The translations under genes were made by a program, and so were the position numbers. A model generated the notes under the pieces. That model was not told the origin of the DNA. It made no database searches and was given only the letters and a program-made list of their open reading frames with translations. Source: Henckelia pumila (taxonomy: Eukaryota > Streptophyta > Magnoliopsida > Lamiales > Gesneriaceae). From it: 64,000 nucleotides of DNA. Positions 33,531-46,239 of the stretch are shown piece after piece. The DNA lies in assembly GCF_033568475.1 (NCBI RefSeq), contig NW_027331831.1, positions 8,308,001-8,372,000 on the forward strand, written 5' to 3'. The stretch's first letter is position 1. Each line of letters starts with the position of its first letter.

Positions 33531-35846
33531 ATGTTGAGAGTAGCAGGGCGGAGGCTGTCGTCTCTTTCATGGCTATCTGGTCGGAATTCGTCGGCCGCCT
33601 ACTCGGCCCGAAACCCTCCCGCCGCCTTCCATCCATCTTCAGATGACCGCGCACCATTCATTTCCTCACCTCCTCCTACCAATTCATATCTCGATCAAAT
33701 CAGAGGTTCGGTGCTGTTCTTAATAGTTTCGTTTTGTTTTTTCCTCGTTTTACTGGACGATTAGGTGATTTATTTTGTAGAAAGTTGAAGTATTGTGTTA
33801 GTATTACCTTTTTTTACGAACGGCAGATGGGATTGTGTGTGGTGTTTGATTGTTTCTTCCGGTGAAATGAGCTGTCTTTGCAAGATCTGAAATTGCCTTT
33901 GTTAGATTGTGATTTTGGTTGTGTGATAATTATTTTGTTTCCTACCTCTTGGATTTCTTGAGGTGATATTGACTTTTCGGTGATTATTTAGTAATTGAGT
34001 GGCCGGGATGATGTTTGATGTGGGCGTCTGCTGGTAGAAACGAGTTTTGATGCTGAATATGCTGTTGATTGTGAAAAATTTTGCGTTTGCTTTCAATGGG
34101 ACGAGAAAAATAAATCTATTGAATGAGCTTTCTCTCTGCGGATTTGGGGTTTTACTTTTTAGGCTCTGTATACTCTACCTTTTGACGATATTTCTTAATT
34201 TGTTTCCCAATCGTGTGGTTCGAATGAACATATGTTTCTTTAACCCATCTTGTTAATGATGTTATCTACCATACAACATTGGCTGAACGAGTGTGAGCCA
34301 TTGGAATTATTGCTTATGAGGAAAAATTTTTATAGCAATTATTTTTGAAGGACAATAATTCTTTCAAAGGTGTCATAGCATCTGCTTTACCCTGTTTTGT
34401 TGAGTAAACCACCTGAAAATTTTCTAGCCTTGAGATATTCTAGAAAGTTTGCATGCTGTTTCAATCTGTTGACCAGGATACATGCTGTTTCAAAAAATAT
34501 TCTATGTCAAGCAGTTAAGCTTTGTCTTGTTCCTGATTGAAAGAACTGAGTAGGCGATGGTGGCTTGAATTTGAAATGTATGTGTATATGTTGGAGAGGT
34601 TTCCATTGAAGAGTGCTTGTTTGGCTGGTTGATTTTGTTTGTTCGTGATTGTTTTGAGGCCTGAATTTTATTTTCATGCCAAAGTAGAAGAGAGTGTAGG
34701 ATTGAGTGTCTGCGTTAGGATGAGCTTTCTTACAGTTTCCACAGCTACATCAGTTTCACTTGGTTGCTTCATTCTAGCTGTACTTATTTGCTCCAGGCAT
34801 TTCATTTGGATGTGTTCTTGCAACATCTTGTTGTAGTCAGATCCTGGATCCTTTAATTTGATTATTTTGGTATTATTTTCTCTTCTTTTCACTGTTCAGT
34901 TTCTCAGAAGTCAATTCCCTTTATCAGTGTCTTAAAGATGTTTGATTTGAAGATAATCGGGTGTTTGATTATTTGTATTAGCCCATTGTGTTGCAACATT
35001 CAACTCTGTTCCAATCTAAATATTGTTAATTTTATGATTTTGAGCATCACAATTTCTTAAATCGGTACAGCTGGGTACCACTAATCATTGGTGTTAGCTC
35101 CTATTTTTAGCTCAATTTTTTTTTTGAAATTTTTCAATGATTTACAAACTAAGGTGCCTGACAGATTTCAATGATATATAAACCTTGATGAAATTTTTCC
35201 AGGATTTTCATCTGGTGTCCTTGCGTCTGGACAGGAGATTGGTATGATTCCAGATCTCCCAGCTACAGTGGCTGCAATAAAGAACCCCAGTTCAAAGATT
35301 GTGTATGATGAGCACAATCATGAGCGGTATCCACCTGGTGATCCCAGTAAACGTGCATTTGCGTATTTTGTTTTGACTGGTGGCAGGTTCGTGTATGCAT
35401 CACTGGCCCGTCTCCTAGTCCTCAAATTTGTTTTGAGTATGTCTGCAAGTAAAGATGTCCTTGCTCTTGCTTCGCTTGAGGTGGATCTAGCCAACATTGA
35501 ACCCGGGGCAACTGTTACCGTGAAGTGGCGTGGGAAGCCAGTTTTCATAAGGCGTCGAACTGAAGATGACATAAATTTGGCTAACAGTGTTGATGTTGCA
35601 TCTCTTCGTGATCCACAACAAGATTCTGAGAGGGTCAAGAACCCAGAATGGCTTGTGGTAGTTGGGGTGTGTACCCATCTGGGGTGTATTCCATTGCCGA
35701 ATGCTGGTGACTTTGGTGGTTGGTTTTGCCCTTGCCATGGATCCCATTACGACATCTCAGGCAGGATTCGCAAAGGACCTGCACCATTCAACCTAGAGGT
35801 TCCCACTTATAGCTTCTTGGAAGAAAACAAGCTATTGGTTGGGTGA
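33531..35846 (+). CDS. Mitochondrial Rieske iron-sulfur protein (complex III)
   Basis: The Rieske subunit of ubiquinol-cytochrome c reductase accepts an electron from ubiquinol through a [2Fe-2S] cluster and passes it to cytochrome c1 in the inner mitochondrial membrane. Exons are 33531-33705 and 35203-35846 (GT-AG, 1497-bp intron), giving 272 aa, as usual for plants. Residues 1-58 form an Arg/Ser-rich mitochondrial presequence ([12 protein letters not shown]). A single hydrophobic membrane segment lies around residues 110-138 ([10 protein letters not shown] … [12 protein letters not shown]). The cluster-binding boxes are CTHLGC (C215, H217, C220) and CPCHGSH (C234, C236, H237), all intact. 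An upstream in-frame Met at 33432 is rejected because the MLRVAGRR start matches the family presequence. It is convergent with CYP51. Confidence 0.96.
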
Positions 35847-36510
35847 ACATTTACTTTCATAGGAACGTATTACAGCAATCAAATCTGGGACCAACTCTTT
35901 GTTTGTGATCATCTGTTATGTGATTTGACTTAAATTTTGTATTGGCTGGGCAGTGTGTTTCTAATAATGCTGGCTACTAGTCATTGTTTTCCTTTTAAAG
36001 AGCTTGTTTCAAGATCATCACATCGAGTTCTCAATGACGTTATCATTATTATTATTTTGGTCGTGTTATGACATTTCATTTTTATTGTACTCGAAGAATA
36101 GAATAAGAAGAAATTTTTTGTGCATCATTGTCATCGTCATAATTTTATAAGGTGGGTTGTTCATGTCGTCAGCTATAAGTTTCCAGTCGTGGAATTTGAA
36201 CGAATGCACAGGAACTAATACCGTAGATAACCAAATTTGTCAGTATGCTACTTTCGTGATCAAACATCAACAGTAAATTTTTAGAAGAAAAACGAAAATC
36301 CTACAATGCAATGAAGCGCCAGTGTGCCCGCACTCAGCCAGATAAATAGACAAGATTCTCAGGCAACCGAGAGATATAAATCGACAATTCAAAACGTTTG
36401 AGACAGAGACAACCAGGGGAGTCTGATGAAATCAAATATGCAGCAGAAAATCCAACACACTACACAAACTAAAAATGTCATCACTTGAAGCTACTGAAAT
36501 TTTCAGCCAA
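35847..36510. other. Short convergent 3' region between Rieske and CYP51
   Basis: The 664 bases between the two stop codons probably hold both 3' UTRs. T-rich sequence with 'tttattgtactcgaagaata' near 36083 is consistent with polyadenylation on the plus strand. No other gene is seen. Confidence 0.5.
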
Positions 36511-38608
36511 TTATTTAGGGGAAAGCTCCCTGCGCCTGTACCGCACCATAACTTTTCCTTTCACGCCCACTACCATGGCATTCCAGTCAGTCTCTGGGAA
36601 GGGTGAGACGAGCTCCAGTTCAAAATTTCTAAGCAAATGGCTCCATATTGCTTTGATTTGCAGATATGCAAATGGCTCTCCTAGACAACCATGCCTGCCA
36701 CCGCCAAAAGATATGTAGGAGAAAGCTCCAGCTGCCTTATCCTCCTCTCTCCCTGGCGCAAACCTGTCAGGATCATAAGTGTCTGGATCTTTGAAGATGT
36801 GCGGGAGTCGGTTTGCAAAGGCAGGTGAAGTGGCCACAATGTGGCCTTTGGGAATGTCGTATTCGATACCTTCTCTGGTCTTCACACTAAAGTCGTTATG
36901 TGAGCTACGTAGAAGCATTATCAGTGGAGGGTGGAGTCTGAGGGCTTCCTTTATGCAACGGTATAGGACTTCCATCTCAGACAAAATGTCATAATCAACC
37001 TTATCCCCATGTTTCTCAATCAATTTCTGCTGTTCATCCACCACAGATGACATGTATTTTGGGTTGCAGAGGAGGTACGCCCCTGACCATGTGGAAGTAA
37101 TGGAGCTTGTGTGCTGACCAGCGAAAAGAGCAGCAATTAGCAGGCCAGTAACCTCCGCCTCAGTTGTGGAGCGCCCATTTTTATACTTAGAATCTATGAA
37201 GCATTGCAACAAATCATTCTGTGCCTTGCCTGTTTGTCTTCGAGAATTTATGATGTTGGCGAAAATCTCGGCAAGCTTCTTACGAGCTTGGTCACGACGG
37301 CGATGGGCTGGAATTGGCAGGTATGGAAATATCACACTGATAGGAAGCATTCCGTTATCAAGGTCGTGGAAGAGAGCAGAAACATCTTCAAAAAGCTGAT
37401 TGCGAACCTCTTCACCCAACAGACATCTACTGGCTGTCAATATGATTAGGTGTTCCAACTCATACTTCAGATCCACTTCACCGCTGTCTCCCCATTTTGA
37501 GAAATATTCCTGCCCAATTGTAGAAAGTGAAGTCAGGCCTCACTAGTTTTTCCACAGTATGAAATGAATAATTGCATTATTAAACCACAAATATATGTAT
37601 AGATTCCTTCTTTTCTGTCGATTTGATGATAGATATTTCGTAGGTGGATAGTGTTTTTTGCTCTTTTTTTTGTCTAATGAACATATTGCTTCTTTGTACA
37701 TGGAAATGGTTGGCTAAGATGTGTGGAACTATTCCTTAGTCGATCAAGTATATAGTGTGTATATCAAAAGAACAATGGCAATCCAACACTCTTATCTTCC
37801 AATGAGCATGCAAGGTAAAATCAGTTGAAAAGAAAAGGAAAGGGGTGTGTATATCAAAAGAACAATGGGGATCCAACACTCTTTATCTTCCAATGAGTAC
37901 GCCAGGTAAAATCAGTTGAATAAGTAAAGGAAAGGGTCCAGAACCACCGAATTCCCAGAATTGCATTATGGAAGAGATTCGGTTCTAACTGGCAATGTAT
38001 GGAGTTTTGATCATACTTCTGCTTAGTTAAGTTTTTCCCAAGCAAAAAGTGACAACATTTGTACCATTTAAAGACTTATGAAACAAATAACATGAATCAC
38101 AAAGAAATGATAATACCTCTGCCTCCACAACCATCTGATCGACGTAACTTTTCAGCTTAGTAACCCTGAGAGCCTCAGTGAAAAACCTGAACTGCTCCTG
38201 CCTAACGGTGTAGTCCACATCAAACACCACCCCCGGCCCAAACGTAGGCACATTGAATTGGTACACCTCTTGCTGACTGAGTTCAGATTCCGGGGCCTTG
38301 AAGAAATGGGCAGAAACCTCCGGCCCGATCAAGAAAGTCATGTTCTTGTTAAGCAGTTTGAGAGTGAACACACTCCCAGTCTTAGGGTACTCCTCACGCA
38401 GCATCACAATCGGCCCTCTCAAGAACCGCACCAGGCCACCCAGCACGGGCCATGACTTCACCGTAGGCGGCAGCCTTTTCTTGGATCTTGGAATTATCAA
38501 TGCATACGCAAATTTTGCCACCACGAGAGTGGCCAGCAGAAGGATCCCCACGCTCATGATTTGCTTGTAGGCGGGGGGTGATTCCTCCACATCCATGGAT
38601 ACCGTCAT
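36511..38608 (-). CDS. CYP51G1: Sterol 14-alpha-demethylase (obtusifoliol type), CYP51G
   Basis: This P450 removes the 14-alpha methyl group of obtusifoliol in phytosterol synthesis at the endoplasmic reticulum. Coding exons are 38608-38117 (164 codons) and 37509-36511, split by one phase-0 GT-AG intron, giving 496 aa, near the Arabidopsis length. Visible features: N-terminal membrane anchor about residues 18-40 (SVGILLLATLVVAKFAYALI), the CYP51 B-C region with EVYQFNVPTFGPGVVFDVDY (about 118-137), I-helix AALFAGQHTSS (290-300), ExxR in KEALRL (E352, R355), and heme loop FGGGRHGCLG with ligand C439. A second ATG at 38596 (four codons in) could be used instead. A leader intron is inferred: acceptor at 38625-38626 and donor at 38824-38825 on the plus-strand numbering. 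Confidence 0.96.
37755..37934. repeat. 90-bp tandem duplication in the CYP51 intron
   Basis: Two direct copies of a 90-bp unit (starting 'gtgtgtatatcaaaagaaca') differ at a few positions. They lie inside the CYP51 coding intron, well away from the splice sites. Confidence 0.8.
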
Positions 38609-38825
38609 TACTCCGCCAAAAAGTCTGGAAATTGCAGGAAAAGACGTTGAAAAATCTAAAGGTCCTACTTCAATTTCGACCACCCAAATGCACAAAATAA
38701 ATATCAAATGAAACAGATGATGGGATTTGTATGATGAACAAAGAAATCCAAACTAGGGATTCACGTTGGAAGATAAACACACTATAAATCGACGAATTGG
38801 GGTGGAGTAGATTTGAAAGATTTAC

Positions 38826-38915
38826 CTGGTAATAGTATGATTGACGGGTATGCTTTTGGAGCTGGATCTTGGTAGTGGGCACAACTAAGCACACACTCAC
38901 TCGCATATAAAAACA
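38826..38915 (-). promoter_or_regulatory. Leader exon and TATA-like box of CYP51
   Basis: On the minus strand a leader exon ends at a good donor (taccag|gtaaat, 38826/38825), which pairs with an acceptor ttccag at 38625-38626, 16 bases before the ATG. A TATA-like TTTTTATATG lies at about 38905-38914. Leader introns are common in plant housekeeping genes. The transcript start is not directly visible. Confidence 0.45.
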
Positions 38916-38940
38916 AGCAATTGGAAACCCTTATAATAAT

Positions 38941-40029
38941 CATAATTTTATTTTTTAATTTATTTTTGTTTTCTAAATATTTGTAATTAAATTATAAAAT
39001 AAAAATATTTGTGAAACAAAAGGTAAAAATTTAGAAAACAAAAAAACTAATTAAGGGTATTATTTGCATATTTAAAAAAATCTCACCAAAAGTTAGTTAC
39101 TATTCACCTCTACCACTTAATTAATAATATAGATAATTATTATTATTATTATTATTAGTAGTAGTAGTAGCATAATTATAATTATAACTTTTATTAACAC
39201 GTATTAACAGGAATCCCCCAACTCAATCTCGATTACCGAGGTGCCCTTTACACCCATCGTTTTGTGCATAAACTATGGATGGCCATATGCTGTTAAACAA
39301 TTGTGAGGAGTAATAAAAGTTGTATGGTTTTTTAAATACTTTCACTTCTTTTTTTATATATTTCTTTCATTTTAATTATATAGATCACGTTTTTTTTTGT
39401 CCCAAATATACATACATACATCCCAAGACGGATCATAAAAAGGACTCTGATGGGTTGTAACCCAGCCCAAAAAAAAAAATTAATTTCTATATAGATTTTA
39501 TATAACACACAAAAAGTCCACGCCAATAGCCTACTCCTTTAGTTAGCCGTCCACGCCCATCCCACCTCTTAATTCTCATTACATCTCTTAATTTTCATTA
39601 TTTCAATTGACCTAAATATCTCGCCTATATTGTAGCATGTCCAGGTAATGTTCTTTTTATTTTTTATTCAATATTATTTTGATCCAACAAGGATTTATTG
39701 TCTTTTTCTTTAACATTGTTTTAGTTTTTCTTGTTACAGTAACACTTTAATAGTTTAATTAAAATTTTGTTTATTTTGTCCAAAATTATAAAGACTTATG
39801 TTTATCGTAACTAATATTGAATTGATTAAGGGGAAAAACCGAATGGTATGTATATAAAGCCATTGTAGGATTTAATTTATTTGCTAAATAAGAAAGTAGT
39901 GACTAGTGAGGTCCAATTTTGTTCATAAAATTGCACACGCCAAACTAATTAAAAGAAAAAAAAAATTTGGGTGGGCCAAACAAAAAAAAAAAATTGTTAC
40001 ATTTTTTGGGTAATGATATATAATTTATT
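38941..40029. other. Gene-free AT-rich stretch with Helitron-like 5' end
   Basis: No gene is seen. The minus-strand sequence 'tctatattattaattaagtg' at about 39113-39132 resembles a Helitron 5' end, but no hairpin-CTAG end was found nearby. A trinucleotide run (ATT then AGT) occupies about 39138-39171. Confidence 0.35.
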
Positions 40030-41015
40030 GGGAAAAGTACAGTTTTAGTCATTATACTTTCACATCAAATCGTTTTTGATCCTTAAACATTTGAAAGTAA
40101 CACTTTTAGTCCTTAAACTTTACAAATTGCAACACAGTTAGTTCTTATAGTTTTTTATGATTAAATATATTTTTGGGACTAAATTATTATATTTTTAAAT
40201 TATAGTGACCTAAATAAAATAAACATGAAAAATAAAGAACATAAATAATCACATATCTACAACATAAACATTTTTTAGTAACATATTTATTCTTTTTTAA
40301 AATGTTATTATATGTAAATAAAATTTATTACGTTTTTTTTTATTTAAATCTACTTTAGAATATGGAGTTTTTACATAAAAATCATCGAATATATTTTTAA
40401 AATTAAAATATTCTATAAATATTTTAATAAGCACATTTCTTAATGTGTTTTTTAATAATTTTTTAAAATAAAATTTATTCAATATATTTTATACTAAATA
40501 ATTGATTTGATATCAAATCTAATAAATTATTTACTTTTATTTAATAATAAGATACGAACTAGATAAATTTTCTTAAAATATCAAATATTAATATGTAATA
40601 TATATAATTATGTTTGTAAATATTAAACATTAATAATAAATTACAAAAAATAAAAAATACATATGTATAAAAATTAATCTTGAAACTCTAATTTTAATTC
40701 TAGTTTTTAAAATTTTTTCCAATTTGAATATAAAGATAACACATAAAATATTTCTTAAAAAATAGAGTTTCATTTACTATTTTCATGTTTTATCTTTTCA
40801 AAATATTTTATTTTTTATTTTATTCATTTTTAGTCCCTAAAATTTAATAATATCATAAATTAGTCCTCACAAATATATTTAACTATAAAATAAATGACAA
40901 GGACTAATTTTGTTACAATTTTTAAAGTTTAAGGGCTAAAAGTGTTGTATTGAAATGTTTATGGACCAAAAGTGTTTTGATATGAAAGTATGAGGACTAA
41001 AAATGTATTTTTTCA
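40030..41015. mobile_element. Mutator-like element with long inverted repeats, non-autonomous
   Basis: Terminal inverted repeats of roughly 100 bp face each other: 'gggaaaagtacagttttagt' at the left, and the complement of 'gactaaaaatgtattttttc' at the right. Both continue through 'aaacacttttagtcc'-like segments. The 9-bp repeat TAATTTATT flanks both sides (40021-40029 and 41016-41024). The interior is very AT-rich and has no transposase frame. Confidence 0.8.
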
Positions 41016-41343
41016 TAATTTATTACATTAATTTCAAGTCCACCCTAATTCTTATTTCTGGATCTGTCCCTGCATACATCATATTAAAAAATAGTTTTTT
41101 TACACTTCTTTATCAATATACCCTTATTAAATTCATTTTGAAAATTGTGCAACCATGTTTTGAATGCATTAAATAGAAATAAAATATAAAGTATATACAT
41201 AATTTGTTTTCTCAATGATTTTTCTTGATCTGTGTTGTGAAGAAAAAAAGTAAGACTATATAATCAAGACAGATGGAATATATAAAATAGTGATTCAGGG
41301 GTATGACCTGTATTATATATTTTTGCTTTATAAGTAAGTCTAG

Positions 41344-42765
41344 TGTAGTGACCCTGCATTGAATCACCTACTAACTGGCAACTAATAGCATGCAATAACT
41401 TAATAAAGCAAAATTCTTAACAGAGTAAAACGTGTGGAAACCAAATCCATAATTTACATATCAGCTTAGTAATAAATCCAGGCTTAATACCGTAGTGATA
41501 CAACCATATTGAAAACTTAAAATAAATATTATACAGTTATATCGAATCCTGATGTATAATTAACTCCTCAAGACTCCTGCTCCCTAGTCCTGCCTTAAAC
41601 TACCAGCTACATCCATTCTGCGACCTGTCTCGTGGAATAGGATGTCCAAAATAACAACTAGGACGTGAGTGCTAACGCCCAGTACATAAACATGAGTAAA
41701 CATATGTATATAATGCATGCAACATGATGACTGGTAAATGGTCATCTGAAAAGTCATGCTCAGTACCGGCGCCACATGAGTGCTGCCACCGCGCGGATCA
41801 ACCTCTGGGTGCAACCACACTCGTCTAGTACACCAGAGTAGTCAGACATACATGTCCCCGCCGTCGCGGTACTCTTAGTGACAGACTATTAAGTATAGAG
41901 CTGAGTGGCTCTATAATCAGGTATATCAAGATATAGGCTCAACGTGTATATGCACATGATATATGAATATGGAAAACGGTTAATCATATATCATGTCATA
42001 TAATAATGCCAACTAAATGCAACATATAAACATGTATACTCGTTGACAATCTCAGTCAATGTGTACGTACCTCTAGGCTAGTACATGTATACTCGCTGGC
42101 AATCTCAGTCAATGTGTACGTACCTCTAGGCTAGTACATGTATACTCGCTGGCAATCTCAGTCAATGTGTACGTACCTCTAGGCTAGTTCAAGTAAAGTA
42201 GAATCCTAGGTTCCAAGCCTAAATTCAAAAGTTCACCGTATCACTACACAAGTTCTATAAGTCTTAACTAAGCTAATAAGTACTCCCAAAACTTAAATAG
42301 ATTCCCGGACCATACCTTCGTCCGTAGATAGCCCTTTGGAGTCGCTAGTCCCGGATGACTATAACCACACCTTGGTTATTCCAGAACCTCAATTATAACC
42401 GATAGGGCCCTCAAGTGTATAACTCACACTATATAACTGAAGAAGAAAACTCGGAAATTCGTAATCAGAAATGAATCTGAAGGCCCCTATTTATAGGAAA
42501 ATTTCCAGACGAGTTCAAACCCTCCGAACTGGGGTTCGGATCGTCCGAACTTACCTTAACTCCGAAGTCAACAAGCCATCTTCGGAGCCCCCGAGTTGCT
42601 GAGTTCGGATCGTCCGAAGTCCTCTTCGGACCGTCCGAACTGACTAAAATATTGAAAGTCCAATTCTTAATTCTGAAGTCCGATTGAACCTTGGAATTGG
42701 TTAATTTCTAACCCTTAATCATGTTTAACATATTATTATCTTAAAATGGAATCTGGGTTACTACA
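41344..42765 (-). mobile_element. Solo LTR of Ty3-gypsy type, minus orientation
   Basis: On the minus strand it starts TGTAGTAACCCAGATTCC and ends GGGTCACTACA, 1422 bp. The flanking 5-bp repeats are TCTAG (41339-41343) and TCTGG (42766-42770), with one mismatch. It is the same subfamily as the plus-oriented solo LTR at 54877: the U3 start, R and U5 align closely. A TATA box (CTATAAATAG, complement at 42487-42496) follows a short dyad array (about 42525-42645). There is no internal region. Confidence 0.85.
42031..42189. repeat. 53-bp unit in three tandem copies inside the solo LTR
   Basis: Three head-to-tail copies of a 53-bp unit ('catgtatactcgctggcaat' onward). Copies two and three are nearly identical and copy one differs at two positions. 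The related LTR at 54877 has a single copy (about 55594-55646, opposite strand), so the triplication is specific to this LTR. Confidence 0.9.
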
Positions 42766-42769
42766 TCTG

Positions 42770-42865
42770 GTGTGAGACAATACATTCATGAGACATGTTA
42801 ATCCAATCTATTTACAATTAAAAGTAATATTTTTAAATAAAAATTAATAATTTTTTACCGTAGAG
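42770..42865. mobile_element. Partial copy of the ~180-bp MITE family
   Basis: 'ggtgtgagacaatacattca' and 'caatctatttacaattaaaa' match one half of the MITE family. The piece starts at the right edge of the solo LTR; the other half is not evident on the left side. Confidence 0.4.
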
Positions 42866-43435
42866 TTTTTGTCTTGTTTTATTTGATATATATTTTATTC
42901 AAATTTTATAAATGATTAGAGTCGTAACTGTATATCAAAAAGTTTTTAAAATCATTGATTGTGAACAGAAATAAGATTTATTATCCGATGTTTTAAAAAT
43001 TCAAAAATACAGGTAAGAATATAGAAATGTATAATTTTAAGATTTTTCCGAGGACCGAAGGAAGTGATATCATATTAGGTATAGTATCGTGTAAATTGAC
43101 TATTACCTACCGATGGATCGACGCTTAATACGTAGCATAATATAATTTGTTGGAATTTTTTAATACTTTTTTTAATTAAACAAATTAACTTGAATGAATA
43201 TAACATAATTATCATAGTGACAGCTGTCTTCTTTTTGTGTTGTTTTTCTGTGTGTTTTTTTTATAAAAAAAAATTATGGCTATCTTTCTACTTTACAAAC
43301 ATGAATCAAAAGGTTTAGGTAGTGTTTGAGAGCACTTTTTCACTTTTTTTTACAAAATTTTGAAATTTTATAAAATTTATGAAAAAAAACTGATAAACAT
43401 TTTCTAAAAATTCTCTCAAACATTAACACAGAGCA

Positions 43436-43707
43436 GTTAAAAAAATAAAGAAGACGATGATCTTGAGAATTCTCTAAGTTTCATTTCTGCCATAAGATAT
43501 TGACAGCTGTCTAAGAATCTATAACAACCTAACAAACAAATATTCCTTTCTAAGATAATAAAAATCTATCCATTAGATATTGCTGAGCTGTGCACCCGAT
43601 TTATTGTATTGCACTTTTGAATCCATGAACTTGTTTTCATGGGTTGTGTCTGCACTTCATGGGCTTCTTTAGTATGGACTGCAACTGTATTTTCCAATTC
43701 TTTATCT
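43436..43707 (-). repeat. 3' LTR of the copia element
   Basis: It aligns with 56761-57084 except for a 52-bp block missing after 'atttctgcca'. The ends, read on the minus strand, are AGAT…TAAC rather than the usual TG…CA. Confidence 0.8.
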
Positions 43708-46239
43708 TGCCCCCTCAAGCGAAGTGAGGGTCGAAGAACAACACCTAGCTTGTTACGAAGTCGAGTAAAGACAGGAGCAGATAATGGCTTTGTAAGTACA
43801 TCGGCTATTTGATCAAAGGAAGGCACATATTGAACGCTCAACAGCTTGGACAAAACTTTTTCCCTGACAAAGTGAAGATCCAATTCAAGGTGTTTAGTTC
43901 TGGAATGGTGTACTGGATTTGCACTAAGTGCTATAGTACTCATGTTGTCACACCATAAAGTAGGAGGTCTGATCTGTGAAATGCGAAGCTCCTGCAGCAA
44001 TGATTGAATCCAAAGAAGTTCATAGGCTGCATTTGCCAAACTACGATACTCGGCTTCCGTACTCGAACGAGATACTACACTTTGTTTCTTTGAGCTCCAT
44101 GATATTGGGGAATTTCCTAAAAACCAGCAAAACCCCGAGGTGGAGCGTCTATCATCGGAGTCATTTCCACAGTCCGCGTCACAATATCCAGACAGCGAAA
44201 GACAAGAAGAAGTACGCAAGTGGACACCAAAGTCCAACGTCCCATTGACATAACGAAGAATTCTTTTTACAGCCTTCCAATGAGTTATGAGAGGAGTATG
44301 CATAAACTGACATACCTTATTGACACTATAAGAAATGTCAGGTCTTGTAATTGTTAAGTATTGCAACGCACCCACAGTGCTTCGGTACAATGTGACCTCA
44401 GGAAATGGATCTCCATCCTTGACAGACAGCTTAACACCAGTAGACATAGGTGTTGGTATAGAATTTGCTTGATGCATTTTTGTTTGCAGGAGTAAATCCC
44501 GAGCATATTTAGATTGAGAAAGAAATAATGAACCATCACTCTGTTTGTGCACCTCAAGTCCCAGAAAATAAGATAGAGCACCGAGGTCTTTGAGAGAAAA
44601 TTGAGCATCCAAAGTGCGAATAATCTGCTGAATTTGAGATGAATCACTTCCTGTTATGACAATATCATCAACATAAACAAGAATATAGACCACATATGTT
44701 GGCATTAATTTAACAAATAAGGAGGAGTCAGCTCGTGATGTGACAAAACCCATAGATTGAAGCGCACTCCGTAATTTCTCAAACCATGCATGAGGGGCCT
44801 GCTTTAAACCATAAAAAGCTTTGTGTAGCCTGCAGAATAAGGGACCGTTGCCATGGTGAACCTCAAATCCAGGCGGTTGTTGCATGAAGATTACTTCATT
44901 GAGCGAACCATTTAAAAATGCATTATTGACATCAAGTTGTTTGATATTCCACCCACGAGAGACCGCAATAGTTAACACAATGCGTATGGTTGTGGGTTTA
45001 ACAACTGGGCTAAATGTTTCAGTGTAGTCTAAGCCCGGAGTTTGGGAATAGCCTTTAGAAACAAGCCTAGCCTTGTGTCGAGCAATAGACCCATCAGGAT
45101 TTGTTTTAAGCTTGAACACCCATTTACACCCTATGATCGGGGTGTTTGGTGGAGCTGGAACGAGTGACCAAGTCTTATTTTGCATCAAAGCATTATATTC
45201 AGAATTCATGGCTTTGATCCATTCTGGACGCTGCTGAGCATCCTTTACAGTTTGAGGTTCATAAGCATCAAATAAAGAAGCACCATATACTCTTGGTTTG
45301 AACACCCCAACCTTAGATCTGGTCACCATATGAAGAGGATTCACAGGCAGAGGAGACTCATCCATTTCAGGAGAAACTAAGAAATGTGAAGATTCAGGAG
45401 AAGAGTGGTTGGAATGTAGAGATGCAGCAGAAGGAATTGTGACAGAACTTGTTTCAGGAAGAGGAGGTGACCGCAAGGTATGATCATAAGGTTGCAAGGA
45501 GGTAATTTGTGGAAGATATAGCGACGAAGAAGGAGAGCATTTCGTATGGAAAGATAATGACTGTATGGTGGTAGGAGATACAAAAGGAAAAGAGCATTCA
45601 TCAAATTTGACATGTCGTGAAACATATACTCGATCACTAGAACTGATACACTTGTAACCTTTATGTTGATTACTGTAGCCTATAAAAGTGCAAGGAATGG
45701 ATCGAAACGCAAGTTTATGTTGATTATAGGGACGTAAGCAAGGGAAACATAGACATCCAAAAACCTTAAGGGTTGAAAAATCTGGTATTTGATGATATAG
45801 ACGGGTAACCAGAATTTCTCCAAAAAGAGATATGGTAGGTAATAGGTTTATGAGATGGACAGCAGTGGAGAATGCATCCTCCCAAAAATGTAAAGGCATT
45901 GATGCATGAGCTAAAAGAGTAAGACCCATTTCGACAACATGTCGATGCTTTCGTTCAACGACACCATTTTGTTTAGACGTGTATGGACATGAAAAACGAT
46001 GAACAATGCCATTTTGTTGAAGGAAAGATGTAATGGCTTTAAATTCTCCTCCATAATCTGTTTGCAAAGTTTTAATTTTCTTATTGAATTGAGTTTCGAC
46101 TTGAGATTTAAATAAAGGAAACACTCGACTTACTTCTGATTTGAGTTTCAGAAAATAAATCCAAGTGTACCTACTATATGCATCCACGAAACTAACATAA
46201 TAACGAAAACCATTTCGAGAAGGCATGTGAGAGGGACCC
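43566..46239 (-). pseudogene. Copia integrase, reverse transcriptase and RNase H
   Basis: A single open frame covers the integrase core (YVSFVDAYSRYTWIYFLK; LQTDYGGEF; KQNGVVERKHRH), reverse transcriptase (KWVFKLKTNPDGSI; YVDDIVITG as the catalytic motif) and RNase H (GYCDADCGNDSDDRRSTSGF; SRSSTEAEYRSLA). It lacks its upstream half because of the gypsy insertion at 46240. The reading frame matches that of the upstream fragment across the GACCC duplication. Copia lineage is not assigned. Confidence 0.92.
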
